DNA of 64,000 bases from Melampsora larici-populina 98AG31 (GCF_000204055.1 NW_006768828.1:196097-260096), one strand, 5' to 3'. Shown: positions 25,269-37,848, counted from the stretch's first letter. The notes: generated by a model not told the origin, from the letters alone. Made by a program: numbers and translations.

Positions 25269-26340
25269 ATGTCTTCCTCAGCTCCACTCGTAGGTTAGTC
25301 CCACCAGTTCTCATTTTCACTCTTCTATCAGTTAGCCTGACTGTTTTACTTATCACCGTCAATTCGCAGGTGTTATCGGCGGTTCAGGTCTTTACAAGCT
25401 AGATGGCCTCACCCCACTCGAGACCTTAAACATTGATACACCATGGGGTTCAACTTCATCACCCATCACCCTAGCCAAACTACCAACCGGTCAAGTGATA
25501 GCTTTTCTAGCCCGACACGGTCTTTCGCATCACATCTCACCATCCGAAGTACCTTCTCGTGCGAACATTGCAGCTCTTAAACATATCGGATGTCGTGCTA
25601 TCATCGCCTTTTCAGCCGTTGGTAGTTTACGTGAAGAGATTCCACCTAAAGATATTGTGATACCTGATCAAATCATAGATCGTACCAAATCAAATCGACC
25701 TTGCACTTTTTTCTCAGGTTTAGGAGTTGTAGGACATGCTATGTTTGGTGATCCATTTGATAATGAACTCATCAAACTTTTGGCTCAATCAATTAAAAGA
25801 GAAGTTGAAAGTTTCGAACCTGAGCTTCGTGTAGGAGTCCATGAAAATAAGGTAGCAGTTTGTATGGAAGGTCCAGCTTTTTCTACTAGAGCGGAAAGTC
25901 ATATGTATCGTCAATTAGGTGGTGATATCATTAATATGTCTGTCTTGCCCGAGGCAAAACTTGCTCGTGAAGCAGAACTAAGGTTTGTCTATCTCAATTG
26001 AATGCTCTATGAAATTTTGAGATGTACAAATTGATTGACTTGATTTATTTATTGATGATATGACAGTTATGCTTTGATTGCTCAAATCACTGATTACGAT
26101 GCATGGAGAGTATCAGAAGAACCAGTAACAGTAGCTGAAGTGATGGCCACCATTAACTCCAATGTCGTAGTCTCTAATCGATTAACCTTACGTGTCTTGA
26201 GTGATATTCATACAGCCATCGAACAAAATCAACTCAAGACTTGTAAAGGTACGATGGAATTCAGCGTGATGACTAAGAAAGAATCGATGAGTGAAGAGTC
26301 AAAGAAGACATTAAGTTTCATTTTACCTTACTTTTCTTGA
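25269..26340 (+). CDS. MEU1: S-methyl-5'-thioadenosine phosphorylase
   Basis: Phosphorolyses methylthioadenosine, a by-product of polyamine synthesis, to adenine and methylthioribose-1-phosphate in the cytosolic methionine salvage pathway. Three exons join in frame: 25269-25293, 25370-25982 and 26067-26340, giving 303 residues. The start [15 protein letters not shown] is the family N-terminus with the phosphate-binding GGSG. Other visible signatures are [31 protein letters not shown], the substrate-binding [14 protein letters not shown], and [19 protein letters not shown] spanning the second intron. ITDYDAWR follows with the conserved aspartates. Length matches MTAP. The first exon codes only eight residues plus one base; its ATG is the only one that joins in phase. 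No defect was seen. MEU1 is the yeast name. Confidence 0.97.
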
Positions 26341-27667
26341 TTAACTTTATCATTTTCTGGGAATGATTCACATTATGGAATTGCGCATAAATTGTAGAAA
26401 GCAATGTTGTTCTGGCTGCTCTGATGGTCTGGTAAAAAGTGTAAACCTGTTTTCGTATATCAGTTCTTGACATGCACAGCGTCGCGTCTACATCCACATT
26501 CTCCTCAAGCTGGAGCAGTATGAGAAGTCTGATAGCTTTGGCGCATTGTGACAAAATAATATAGCCTCTCAAGGAGGAATATATTGTTCAAGACGACCTT
26601 CATCCCAATGGCTGTAGGCAGTCAACGAAGTATTTGAGATGTTTGATACCCAAAGCGATTACATATTGCGTTGATGATAATATTCACTCCCTTTGTTTCT
26701 CAGTACTTTCCATTGTGAATGAGACATTAAACGCTTGAACAATGAACCCCGCTTATATAGTGAGATACTTTCAAAGAATATGAGGTCATTCAAAACAACA
26801 CGTTATGAGACATGCTATATCAAAAGTGTACTCTGATGGTTCCTTCAGTTCTCACTATGGATTGACTAACTACCCCTCATTCAAAGATCAGTGCAGCTTA
26901 TATTGTCCCCTGGTGTTTCGAACTGAAAATCATACGGCTCATGTCTCTTATCAAATCAATGAGTTCGATCCCACCATCAATCCACTGTTGGTCATAATTG
27001 TCTGCAAGGGACCTCACAAGACCTTGAGCACGGGCTAGGCTACGATATCAACCATTCCTTTGTGGATCTCTCTTGTGGAATTTGTTGCTCTGTGCATCCG
27101 TCAAAAACTCTCAAGCTGACACTTGATGGACCTCTCAAAATTGACTGAAATCCCACTTTATTCACATTTTCAGAGCATTCAAAAGCCTTCACGACGTACA
27201 TCTAAAGCTCAATGGGACACATCCAACCACAAATGATTCTCAACCATGATACCATAAACCGACTGCAATGACGATGATACACAAAAAACATAGTAACAGA
27301 AAAGAATGACCATTCGCCACAAAGATCCGTCAAAAGAAGTCGTTCACTTTTTTTTATCATCATGTATTATGAAAGCTCAAATGAGCCTCAGATATTTTGT
27401 ATTTGCTAATCCAAACGGTCCTTAAGATCGGACCGGTGTAGCCTCTAGAAACAGAACAGATATAGAATGTAACCCAGAAAGAAACCCGTAGAAGAAGAGA
27501 CGCGTAGAGTGAACACGATTTTGGCAGGCTGATGACGAGCCATTACCCCTCGGGATTGAGAGTTCGAATCGCATCATGACCATATGACCGAGGCAGGAAA
27601 GAATGGAAGAAAGAATAAAAGGTATTGAGGTATTGAAGAGGAGATACCTACACTGTTCTTTCTTCCT
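26341..27667. other. Intergenic region
   Basis: About 1.3 kb without a recognisable gene between the tails of MTAP and the nucleolin-like gene. A tRNA-B-box-like string near 27560 was examined and rejected because it cannot form the arms. Confidence 0.5.
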
Positions 27668-29762
27668 TCAGAATTTTTTCTTCGTTCCAGCCGATTCGAC
27701 CATAGCACCTGTCACTTTGGCACGGGCACCCCATCCACTGTCGCCTCCACCACGGCCTCCACCGCGTCCACCTCCACCTCGACCACCCCCGAAACCTCCT
27801 CCGCGGCCACCTCCACCTCGACCGCCCCCAAATCCTCCACCACGTCCACCTCCTCCGCGACCGCCTCCAAACCCACGACCTCCACCTCTACCCCCGCCGC
27901 GACCACCACGGTCACCACCTGGCGCTCGAGGCTGGCTGTAGTCTAGTCGAGCCTGACGTTGATCAATGTAAATACCGTCACCTCGACCTACATTGACAGC
28001 CGCTGTAGCAGCTTCTTGAGTAGCAAATTCAACGTAACCAAAACCCTTGATACGTTCGGTCTCGGGATCGGTAGGTAATCGAACGGAATTGATATCCCCA
28101 TACTCGGAAAATGCCTCATAGACTGAATCTTGTGTGGCACTGAAGGGTAGGTTGCCAATAAACAGAGTAGTCGTAGGGGCTGAAAGTTCTTCTTGACCAA
28201 AGCTGCGCTTCTCTTGAGGAGGTCGTTCTGGTTTAGGTGCTGAAAAGTCAACGTTGATCGTGCGACCGTCGATTTCAGTTCCGGCCATTGCCTCTACTGC
28301 CTTCCGTGCATCTTCAGGAGAAGCGAAGTCTACGTATCCAAAACTGGACAAATGCACATATCCAGATCAATATCATCCTAAAGGGTTACCATTTATGTCA
28401 GTCAAATATGAATGAACATACCCTTTACTCCTCTCAGTGCCTCGCTCGGTGATGACCCGCGCAGAAATCACCTCCCCAAATTTTTCGAATTCTTTCTTTA
28501 ACCAATCATCATCCACATTCCATGAGAGACCTCCAACAAAGAGATTCTTGATATCGCCTGAAGCGTCATCGGTTTTCGCCTTCTTAGCAGATCCATCCTC
28601 GGTATCGCCTTTGCGTTTGTTCTTTCCATTTTGAGCTACTGGTGTTTCGGGCTTGGGGTCCGACATTTCGGTATCGGATTCGGACTCGCTTCCAGAATCT
28701 GAATCAGATCCCGATGAAGCGTCCTGCGATTGAGGCAAACGTGGTTAAAGGATGGTTAGTATAAGATATGGCCTAGCGGAGGAAGATATATAATTACCTT
28801 GGCGACAACAGGTGCAGGGGCAGCTGCGGTCTTGGCCGGTGCGGATTCGTCCTAAGGGCGGAGCAGGGGAGAGGGAAAAACCTTGAGTTACATTTCGGAA
28901 CAGGATAGACACAATGCACGTACAGAGTCATCACTGTCATCACTATCTGAAGAGTCATCTTTAGCGGCGGCCTTGGTAGAGGCAGAAGCAGCATTTGCCT
29001 TGGTTGGTGCAGCCTGAATGAATGATGATTAGAAGACGTCAGTTAAGTTGCGATCTTTGAGCAGAAAGAAAAAGGGCAGACCTTTGCATCCTCATCTTCA
29101 CTGGAGTCAGAGTCGTCGGAGTCTTCGGATGACTCGGCGGCCTTGGTTGAAGCCTTGGTCTTGTTACCATTCAGTGCTGCAGGCGCAGGCTGCAGGAAAT
29201 GGCCATAGAAAAAACATCAGCGCTCATGAAAGGAAAATGATGTGGACAAGAGAAAACAAACCTTTGCAGCAGGAACCTCGGAATCATCATCACTGTCATC
29301 TGAGTCGCTGTCAGAATCAGATGCTTTGGCGGCCTTGACGGGTTTAACGGTCGAAGCCTTTGACTTCTCTTCCGGTTCGCTGGAGTCGGAATCATCACTG
29401 TCAGAATCGGATTCGGAGACAGGCTTTTTGGAAGGTTTGGCTTTGGCCCCGTTGGTAGATTTGCTTGACTTTGACTTTTTACCGGATTCAGAGAGAGCAG
29501 CAGGCTTGGAAGGTGAAGCAGATTTAGTCTTCAGTGGCTCTCCAAATGCCTTCTTGTCTTTGGTCGTTTCCTTCTTGGATGGTGTGTTTTCTTTCGTAGC
29601 GTCCTTAGATTTCGATTTCGATTTCTTATCAAGTTTTTCTTTCTTCTCCTTGATTGGTGTAGGGACTACCTTTGGAGCTGAAGGCTTGACTTTTGAAGAA
29701 GGCTGCGACGACGAAGTGGCCTTCTTGTCGACTGGAGCGGCAGTCTTAGATTTGGAACCCAT
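27668..29762 (-). CDS. NSR1: Nucleolin-like protein (Nsr1/Gar2 type)
   Basis: Nucleolar RNA-binding protein expected to act in pre-rRNA processing and small-subunit assembly. Six minus-strand exons join in frame: 29262-29762, 29082-29189, 28924-29013, 28798-28851, 28422-28723 and 27668-28343, giving 576 residues. The first half is Lys-rich with acidic serine blocks such as SESDSDSDDSDSSEPEEK, likely casein kinase 2 targets. RRM1 starts at about residue 312 (LFVGGL) with RNP1 KGFGYVDFA; RRM2 starts at about 412 (LFIGNL) with KGFGYVEFA. A glycine/arginine RGG tail of about 60 residues follows. This order is diagnostic of yeast Nsr1, fission yeast Gar2 and nucleolin. Exons 2-4 are 54-108 nt, all in phase 0, and each codes one acidic block. 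The opposite-strand proline/arginine frame is a shadow of the RGG tail. Confidence 0.95.
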
Positions 29763-31061
29763 GGGGACTATGAGTTGAAGGGATGGAGTGGTAGAAGAGG
29801 TAGTGCGGACGTCACAGAGAAGACGATCAAGATAATGAGAGAAAGGTAAAGGTGAAGAGGGTTTAAAGAAATGGGGGATGAAGAGGATGAGGTTGGATGG
29901 GGGATCTGATGGGATGAGTTGAGGTTGATATTGAAAGTTTTTTGAAATTTCTAAATTTCTCTGATTACCATTCAACCAAACTTTGAAATTCAAATGGCTA
30001 ACCTGTGGTAAGTGGATACATGCGCTACAAAACCACATCAAAGTACATAATTTTCAATCTGTTACATGCACTGTCACATGTATGTACTACATTTCACATG
30101 TGATTCGAGATGGGTTTCATGCTGCGGAAAGACGACATGGACCGTAGGCTGCGTCTTTGGAAACCGTTGAATCTCATCATTTTCAAGGTTTGACTCTTCA
30201 ACTCAAAAAAAAGGAACTTGTTTTGAAGAGTAATGGGGAAAACTCAAGCAATGTTCATGGCCATCAATCCATTTGTCCACCCAGGTGCCTCATCCAATGA
30301 GTCTTGGGCACATGGATTATCGAAGCAGATTATTCACATGAAGACTTATTTTATGCTATCCAACATATATGTATATGTATGAACCCAAGCTTGACAAAGT
30401 GCCTTTATTTCCACTCTCAACAGTTGCACTAGAAGACATCAGTCGTTCCAAAAGATTACACACCTTGTCACTTCTGCAAATTGAATCAAATTGAATTTTT
30501 GACTGAAATATGGCATGCTGATAATGATGTTAAGTATCTGTTGTATCTGTTGCTCATGGCTAGGAGAGTTTCTTTGTTTTTTTGAAGTCTTTTGAAGCTA
30601 CAGAGACACCTTGGCCAATTGAATTATTTGAACAATATCATAAGCTGACAATGATTCTTGGGAAATAGAAATAAAATTCTATAGAAATGACCTTATCGTA
30701 CATACAGTCAAAAACTGTCAAGATTACCAGTACTTTAATGGATTGTTAATTTGGATGGAGCATGGAGGAAGACGCAAGTGAATTGTGGACAAGCAACAGA
30801 AACTTGAAGTATCGATTTTATGAATCACGGCCAAATTATCTTCAGCGGTCTCAAACGCGTTCTGAACCGGTATACCCGAGACCCGACCCGCGTTGGTCCC
30901 GCATGTGATCGAGATGTCGCCCTTGCAGTGACCAGTGTCTCAGTTGTCAGTGTCACCTTATCTGGTCTCTAGCATCAGTTGATTGCTTACTGCAACAATC
31001 ACTATATAGCAATCTCATATCACTCTCTTCCTACCAATTCATCAAATCGGAATTCATCACC
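29763..31061. other. Divergent intergenic region
   Basis: 1.3 kb between the starts of the nucleolin-like gene and the dehydrogenase. No gene was seen. Promoters of both genes must lie here. Confidence 0.5.
31003..31009 (+). promoter_or_regulatory. TATA-like box of the dehydrogenase gene
   Basis: TATATAG lies 53 bp upstream of the start ATG and about 6 bp after a CAATCA motif. It is the best TATA candidate seen in the window. Confidence 0.4.
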
Positions 31062-32316
31062 ATGCCTGGAAGATTGAACCACAAGGTCGCTGTGATCACC
31101 GGTGGAGGAAGTGGAATTGGAATGGAAACATCTATCCTTTTCGCCTCAGAAGGTTGTCTCGTCTTCGTTGCTGATATCAACTTAGAAGCAGCAGAGAAAA
31201 CTGTATCAAAAATCAAAAGTTTAAATCCTAATTCGTCTTCAGAAGCTATTGCTATACGATGTGATGTTGGAAAAGAAGAAGATGTGAAGAAAATAGTTGA
31301 AACGGCAGTTTCGAAAGGTGGTAGACTTGATATCATGTTCAACAAGTAAGTAACTTTTCTTTCAAAAACTAAGCTCTCATAGAAAGATCTTGACTGAGAT
31401 GATTTTTCGAATTTTTTTTTAGTGCTGGAATTATGCATCCGGATGATTCAGATGCGGTTCAAACTGATGAAAAAGTTTGGGATTTAACGATGCAAATCAA
31501 TTGTAAAGGTGTTTGGTGGGGTTGTAAATATGCCATTCAGGCCATGTTAAAGAATCCTACTGATGAATCAAAAGGATTGAAGATTGGTGGAAGTATAATC
31601 AACACTGCTAGTTTCGTTGCTAAGTTGGGTGCTGCTACTCCGCAATTAGCTTGTTAGTCATCTCAAAGTCTCTTTTGATACCTTGGGTGATGATCGAATT
31701 CTTTTGATACCTTGAATTTAATAGATACGGCTAGCAAAGGTGCAGTTTTGGCCATGACACGAGAACTTGCAATGGTTCATGCTCGTGATGGGATTAGACT
31801 GAATGCACTCTGCCCGTAAGTCAGATCCTTCGAAATATACGCTTCAAATACTCATCAATCACGTCTCGCTGTGTTGAATTCAAAAGTGGGCCTTTACGCA
31901 CCCGTAAGTATCTTCCCCCCTCTTCTTGATAAAGTGAAGAACCTGACCAACTGTTGATGTTTGCCTACCGTCTCAAAATTCTACAACACGTAGCTTTGTT
32001 AATGGACTTTCTCAACACCGATGAGAAACGTGAGAGAAGGGTGGTACATTTACCAATGGGACGTTTCGGAGAAGCCGTCGAACAAGCCAAAGGTGTTCTA
32101 TTCCTCGCCAGCGATGATAGCAGTTACATCACTGGTACAGATTTCCTCATTGATGGTGGAGCACATGCTTGTTATGTTGTGAGTGTAATGTTTGAAAATT
32201 TAAGAGTCAATTACCAAGGAGATTGTGATTGACCGTTTGATCTTTTGGTTTTCAATCATCACCAGACTCCTCTGGGTGAACCTGCGCTTGCACCACCAAA
32301 AAGTTTGGCTGCATAA
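31062..32316 (+). CDS. Short-chain dehydrogenase/reductase (SDR)
   Basis: NAD(P)-dependent oxidoreductase of the classical SDR family; substrate unknown. Six exons join in frame: 31062-31345, 31423-31652, 31725-31815, 31887-31903, 31994-32178 and 32266-32316, giving 285 residues. The cofactor motif TGGGSGIG is at residues 13-20, NNAG at 94-97, catalytic Ser158, and the YTASK motif with Tyr172 and Lys176. The CPGPLRTP segment and the C-terminal [12 protein letters not shown] are also family hallmarks. Asp after the second beta strand (VADIN) favours NAD over NADP, an inference from the family. The fourth exon is only 17 nt and codes the PGPLRTP region; skipping it would shift the frame. The last exon codes a short, probably flexible tail. 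No damage was seen. Confidence 0.95.
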
Positions 32317-34031
32317 GATCTACGTAACAAATCGGTGGGTAATTCATGTACCTAAGGTTCAATCTTTTTAATGTCTCTGCATACATGTATTTTTTATGGC
32401 CTGGACGAACGCGAACCAAATGTCTTTGATTCATCATTATGATCCAATTCAAGGTGGTTTCTCCTATACAATTTTTGATCATTCAACAGGAATTTTCGCT
32501 TGCTCCAAACTTGTTCCGATTAGAGTTAGGATCCTTTTGACTGACTGGGATCCCGCAGAACTAAAAGCATCTCTATTGAATCAAGATCATCGACATGATG
32601 CAATAAGGGCAAACTCTTTCTGGTGGCTGATTAGCTACCAAAGATTGGAAACTTAATAACAAATCATATCTGTTGGAATGAGAACGGGAATAAAAATGAG
32701 GGGTTTCAGTTCTCTCCTGTGAAGAGCGATTCACAGCTGCTAGGTTAACAAAAAGCTTTAGATATCAGAATGGATTGTTGAAAAGGCTTCTAACAAGAAT
32801 TGGAAGTTGTCTCCTGAGATGACGTTCCCTTATCCTTAGGTTACAGCAGAGGGATTGACTTCTGGATTGCAACCAATGGTTGTACCGGGGGGATGGGGTT
32901 TCACCAGATGATCCCTGGTGCATTTTTTCAAGTTGACTTGTGGCTTCAGATGGGAACATCCAGAATTGAGAAAAGCTGCTTGCTCTCGAAATATTCAAAT
33001 CAAATCACATATAATTCGAGCACGAACATGTGAATACTAGGCAAGGTGCGATGTGTAGTAGCTTGGTAAAAACCTCCCTATCAGTGACATTCTGGACTTT
33101 GAGTAGCTTCAACAAAGCATAAAAGAAGTTAGAGTGGCACATTGTCAGACTCATAGATCTCGGGGCTAAAGAGTCTCTCTGCTTGTCTTCTCACTGCCAT
33201 GAGGATTAGCTGTGAGTTTCTAGAACCAACATATTTGAATCCTGATCACAAAGTATATTTTCTTGGTACCTTCTAGAGACTAATTTGGAAAGGGATGACA
33301 AATGGCCTGGTCAATCTAGCTAATGAGGAGTTTACAAAGCTATGCTAGAAATGCTTTCAGAAGAAACAAATCCACGGAGTCTACCTCTGAAGCACTTCCT
33401 CATCCTCCACGAATTCAGTTTTGGGATAAATATTTCTTTCATGTCATCAGAAATCTTGGGAAAATGCTGTCCGGGCCTAGTTTTTGTGTTTATATGATTT
33501 ATATGGTGTTCAAAATGCAGTTCATCAATATGTAGTGGGTATCTTGAATTGATAGGGATAAGATCAAGATGATATAAGAAATGAAATGGTACAAGGGGAA
33601 AGTTCTTTTTATGTAAACATATTGGTCAAAATATTTGAACAATTTTTATTGCTTTGTGACTTCATCCTATAAATTCAAAATGAAAATATGATCAGTTGGC
33701 GTAATCAAAACTTGATTCATGAGTACCACACGAAGCTCATCAATAGCTTACTCAAGATCACATCAGATTGGGAGACCTGCCACTTCTCGACATAGTTTTG
33801 TCAGTGAGGTATGTTTAGCGCGTTTTTCTTGTAGAACTAAAAGGGTGTGGTGATGAGGATGAATCATTTCTCAGTATAAGTGCATGTCAAAGCTATCCAG
33901 CAGGAGCATATTGTATAAACTATATCCTTGCTTTATCCATGTGGAGAGGTATGACTTACGTGGTGAGGTAAGATCACAGACAGGTAAGTTGAAATAACAA
34001 TCACTAGGCTTTCCTATATCTGCGAGTGATA
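32317..34031. other. Intergenic region
   Basis: About 1.7 kb without a convincing gene. A plus-strand frame of 70 codons at 33323-33535 starts with ATG and has moderate protein-like composition but no partner exon or recognised motif. Confidence 0.45.
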
Positions 34032-36250
34032 TTAAAGTACTAGGAGGTAATTTCGATTGTCAGTGATCAGCGGCAAGAGTGATCTGAGAGAAGGAAGTTT
34101 GCGCCAACTCACTGGTTATTTGAAAGGCAAACATCATATTCAAACACACCATGCGTCTTCTGACATTTCCAAGCAGAGGTAGTAAGAAACTCAGGGCTGT
34201 ATCCGTACTTAGCCTCGACCAGAGAGGCGTGATATATTGTGAGGTCAAGCCCATCTCCATATTTTTCTGCTCTCACAATGTTCATCATACTTGGTGTTTG
34301 GATCAAATTCATCATAGTCAACCTCAAATGAAAATGCCACTTCCAAGAAAATGGTGCTTACATTCCATCTTCGCCACAATATGATATTCGATCCGGATCA
34401 CTGAAAGCACCGTTTGGTCCATCCTGTGTGCATGGATCCTAAAGGTGAAAGTGAAAGGTTAAAGATTTGCAAGGAGTATGACAATCTTGGCTTCAGCGCA
34501 GAAATTGGACGTACGCTACCCCTGGTAATAAACGCATTCTGATACAATTCAGATCAATGGATGAATACGATAATTAGTCCCAGATTTTTGAAATTCGGTG
34601 TCAGGTAAGGAATGTAAAATTTCACATTTACCTGAACTCTCCAAAGTTTTGCCAGAGCTTTCAACTTCAATGCAAGTTCAAGCTCAGTCTGAAGTCGACT
34701 CTGAAAGTTTGAAGGTATCTCGTCCAAAAAACCGCCGTCGCGATTGATGCCAGCCAAGCCAGCCCTGTCGCTGATTGGAGCATCTATAACTGCTTGTGTC
34801 AAGTTGGCAATGGTTGATTGAACTCCATGTTGAGCAGTAGCCAACATCCAACCAATCACAGAAGCCTGGTTCAAAAAACAGATGACCAGCCGTCAATCCC
34901 TCTGTGGATAGTCAGACTCAAGTCCGTGTTAGCCAAAAACTGACGCGTGTGAATCTATCTTCTCCATTTCCTATCAACATAACTGATTCCACAAATGCTG
35001 CGGAAGCTAAAACATACATGGAACCGACCATGGAGATCCAAGCTATCTCCCCCCAGGAGGAAAACATTGCACTTTCTATCGGAGCCACAGCACTCCACAT
35101 ACATCCCGGAAAGGAGCTGACCCAAGTGGTTGCGAGACCTATGTAGCTGGCCTGATGAAAAAATTTAGTCGGGTATATCAAATATCGAAGTTTTCAACAC
35201 TCAACTGTGTGCTTGTAAACAAGTGTTGGGTCTTTCTCAAAATCAATCAACTGATATGGAGCCACAGTAGCAGAAAAGTGGTAAGATGAGCATCAGAGTT
35301 TGAGCTGCACAGATGGCTTGAAAAATTTACCATTGCAGGCGCGACGCCTTCCGGGATCATTTGAAAACCACACGAACCAAGTTTTTTCGATGAGTTTTAA
35401 ATTTGCGTCAATGGAATTGAAAGTCTTGCACAAAGAAGGTTGTTTTACAGACCAGACATGACAGAGAACCTGAGTTATGATCCAACACAAGGTCCATTTG
35501 GTAGCGAAAAACATCAACGGATAGTCCAAGTGCAACATAAGAGAGGTTAGTTGATATCCCTGTGATTTGGGGAATTAAGTCAACTTACGCAAATCCAGCA
35601 GAGTCATACAAGTCATTCACGAAAGCGTTCCAATTTTGAGCAGCCACTAGTGCATACCAGTCTTTCCCTTTCACCGATTCGCACAACTGTTTCCGTCACA
35701 AATGAGTAATAAGATTGATTGGATAATTTCAACAAGCTTGCTTATCAGGAAGGAGCTTTCGGCTCCACAAAGATCAGAGGTCCTCTCTGCTGACCTGTCC
35801 AGGGTTGGGATGTTCTCCAATGCCCGCGACGAAGTCTGTTGCCCCAACATGGCTGGCGTATTGCTGTGGGGTATAAGATGATGTGAGGATCGGAGGTCAT
35901 AAATCAGGCGTAGGCTTCAATCATACTTGTAAGTTCAATGTAGCTCCAAGGGAATAAGTGTCCAAGTATGAATTCATCTGCAATCCGGACCAAAGTTGAG
36001 GCTTCAGGGGTGTACGCGTACACGGATCCTTGATGACTACAATGTTTCGTTGTCAGTTAGCAAACGGGTTGCAAAAGTGTGAGCTGAAGGGAGATTACTC
36101 GTGCATACCTTTCGACTGGTCTTGGCTCTGTGAAGTTCGGGGGCTCATCGAAATGGTGGTTTCATTGTCGTAGCGGTTGCTCGAGGGGAAGGTAGCGGCT
36201 AGATGCCACCACACTGTGATGATGGCGAGGAACAGTGCTGAGGGAGTCAT
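34032..36250 (-). CDS. Secreted protein, DUF7872-like, possible premature stop
   Basis: Candidate extracellular protein. Twelve minus-strand exons join in phase: 36109-36250, 35927-36036, 35795-35863, 35589-35686, 35331-35424, 35206-35250, 34945-35151, 34632-34865, 34515-34538, 34362-34438, 34113-34322 and 34032-34083 (454 codons with stop). The start MTPSALFLAIITVWWHLA looks like a signal peptide. Ordered blocks are DPCTRTPLKPQLW, SLGATLNLQQYASHVGATDF, GKDWYALVAAQNWNAFVND, a hydrophobic stretch in the seventh exon, NAFITRGSDPCTQDGPNGAF and SYCGEDG. From memory these resemble fungal DUF7872 proteins; function is unknown. The fifth exon has an in-frame TAA at 35397-35399 although its downstream reading (MIPEGVAPAM) fits the family. 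Either the gene is broken or that exon is modelled wrongly. One intron (34323-34361) is only 39 nt. Confidence 0.65.
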
Positions 36251-37565
36251 CCCCCTACTCGGAATATAGTGAAGTGAAGTCGTACGATGACTGCAGGGAA
36301 ATAGCGGCCTTGGCTGCCTCGACACAGGTTTGTAGTGTGGAACGGCTCCTACACCGTTTTGGAGGGTATGTCGTAAAATGCTATCCAAGTGAGAGGCATT
36401 TTGATTTCTCGACTACGCAGTGACGAGTGTAGCCATCAAGTCATGATGGGTTTCGTTACTCAAAATCAAGATGGCGTGATCGATGCTACTTTTTGGCAAA
36501 GCGTTCGCGCGAAGCTGTAGTATTCAAGTACCACAGCTGGGATCTTACGTGGTCATCCTGTACCTATTCGGCTCAGATCTGCGGCACAAGTCGGACCGAA
36601 ATGGATGCGGATGTTTGAAGGAAGTAGGTAATAGATGATAGAGCCGAGCATACTGGTGTTCGAAGTTCGAACAAGTCGCGGGAGTGTGCTATCCAGCTCA
36701 ATCATCAGTTTCAGTTGCTATTAGGAACATATAATAGAGACTCAATCACTCAAACTCCTCTGTGGATGAAGACATGTGACAGAACACTGATATCGAGAAG
36801 ATTGGAGAGGAATTATTGCCGCCTGCGATATACTTCGTCAACCTCACTCAATAATGTGAAAGATCAAGCAGGAAATGTAGCCTTCTCGCAGCGTTGATCA
36901 GCATTTGATGCTTGGCTCGACTGAAGCACCCCTGGGCGGCCACGGCCGCGCCCTCAGCAATTTTGATGCCGTGCAATTCAGACAATGTCATCTTTGGAAA
37001 GTGGAGACAGGAGATGGAGATGTTGAACATATCAGATAATGTGGACCACTTCAGCCGGCGACATGTCCCATTCAAGGCGCGTCTTTTGATATCTTACAGA
37101 CAGCAGTACGTTCTTGTTCCTCCAAATCACTCATTGGTAAGATTTATACGAGTCAGAGGCTAACCGAAGACTTCACCACACAGCGTCTTTGGCTGGGAAA
37201 CGACTGCAAACGCAGGAGGTACTGAGTACCTCTAGGCCATCAGCTCCCCCAAGTATGTTATTGAAGAAATTCGAGCGATCTTTGCTACTCGTGACTCAAC
37301 TTGCTAGAAGTCGTGCACTCCTAACACACAGTTCAGCAAAAAGCACCAAAGTATCCCACTCAAGGAGTGAGCGAATCAGACAATTGTGTTCGGTTCTGTA
37401 TCATGGGCGGGTCTTCTTGTAATTCACAAAACTCGCCGCTTAACACATGGGGTCTCTAGGAGTGTCTCACTATTTAGACGAAGAACTAGACCAAGACGCT
37501 TTAGGTTCAAACTACAAGTTCAGCACGCCTGAAACATGACAGAGAACCTGCAAAGGTTCAGCGTA
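36251..37565. other. Intergenic region
   Basis: No gene model could be built. Short frames at 36848-37075 (-) and 37189-37422 (+) lack motifs. The upstream promoter of the secreted gene must lie at the left edge. Confidence 0.4.
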
Positions 37566-37848
37566 TTATCCATCTTCTGGATAGTTGGGGTGATAGTTGG
37601 AAGGCTCTGAAGGTCCAAATTGGAAAGGTACACTGCACACCACGTTGATCCCCTTTGAGAATCGTCACATTCAAATTCTTACTCTCATTTATCCTCAACA
37701 TCACACGAGAACTTACCTGGTCATACCGATGATCTGATTGCTGATAGGTCAAGCCATATCCTTCAAGTTCATAAGTGCGTAACAAATCTGCCTCTCGGCA
37801 ACGTGAATCATATTGCATCATGAAGCTGACCAAACTCACCTTTTCCAT
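37566..37848 (-). CDS. Small hypothetical protein, two exons
   Basis: Exons 37717-37848 and 37566-37652 join in phase 0 through a GT-AG intron of 64 nt to give 72 residues. The second exon reads GINVVCSVPFQFGPSEPSNY and then ends PEDG-stop, which looks protein-like rather than random. The ATG at 37848 is the first in frame. The gene starts 97 bp from the divergent secreted-protein gene. An alternative splice inside the first exon would link the same tail to an upstream frame that runs into the neighbour. No family is recognised; it may be the tail of a decayed larger gene. Confidence 0.35.

Noticed and set aside
27540..27600. tRNA B-box-like string GAGTTCGAATCGC
   Set aside because: No pairing for a T-stem, acceptor stem or D-arm could be formed around it.
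27603..27941. Plus-strand frame very rich in proline and arginine
   Set aside because: It is antisense to the RGG tail of the nucleolin-like gene; the Gly/Arg codons read as Pro/Arg on the other strand.
29242..29778. 178-codon plus-strand frame
   Set aside because: Antisense shadow of the Lys/Ser/Asp-rich first exon of the nucleolin-like gene; it crosses real splice sites and has no motif.
35293..35538. Minus-strand 81-codon frame with hydrophobic start
   Set aside because: It overlaps the fifth exon of the secreted gene in a different frame; the phase-consistent exon chain is preferred.
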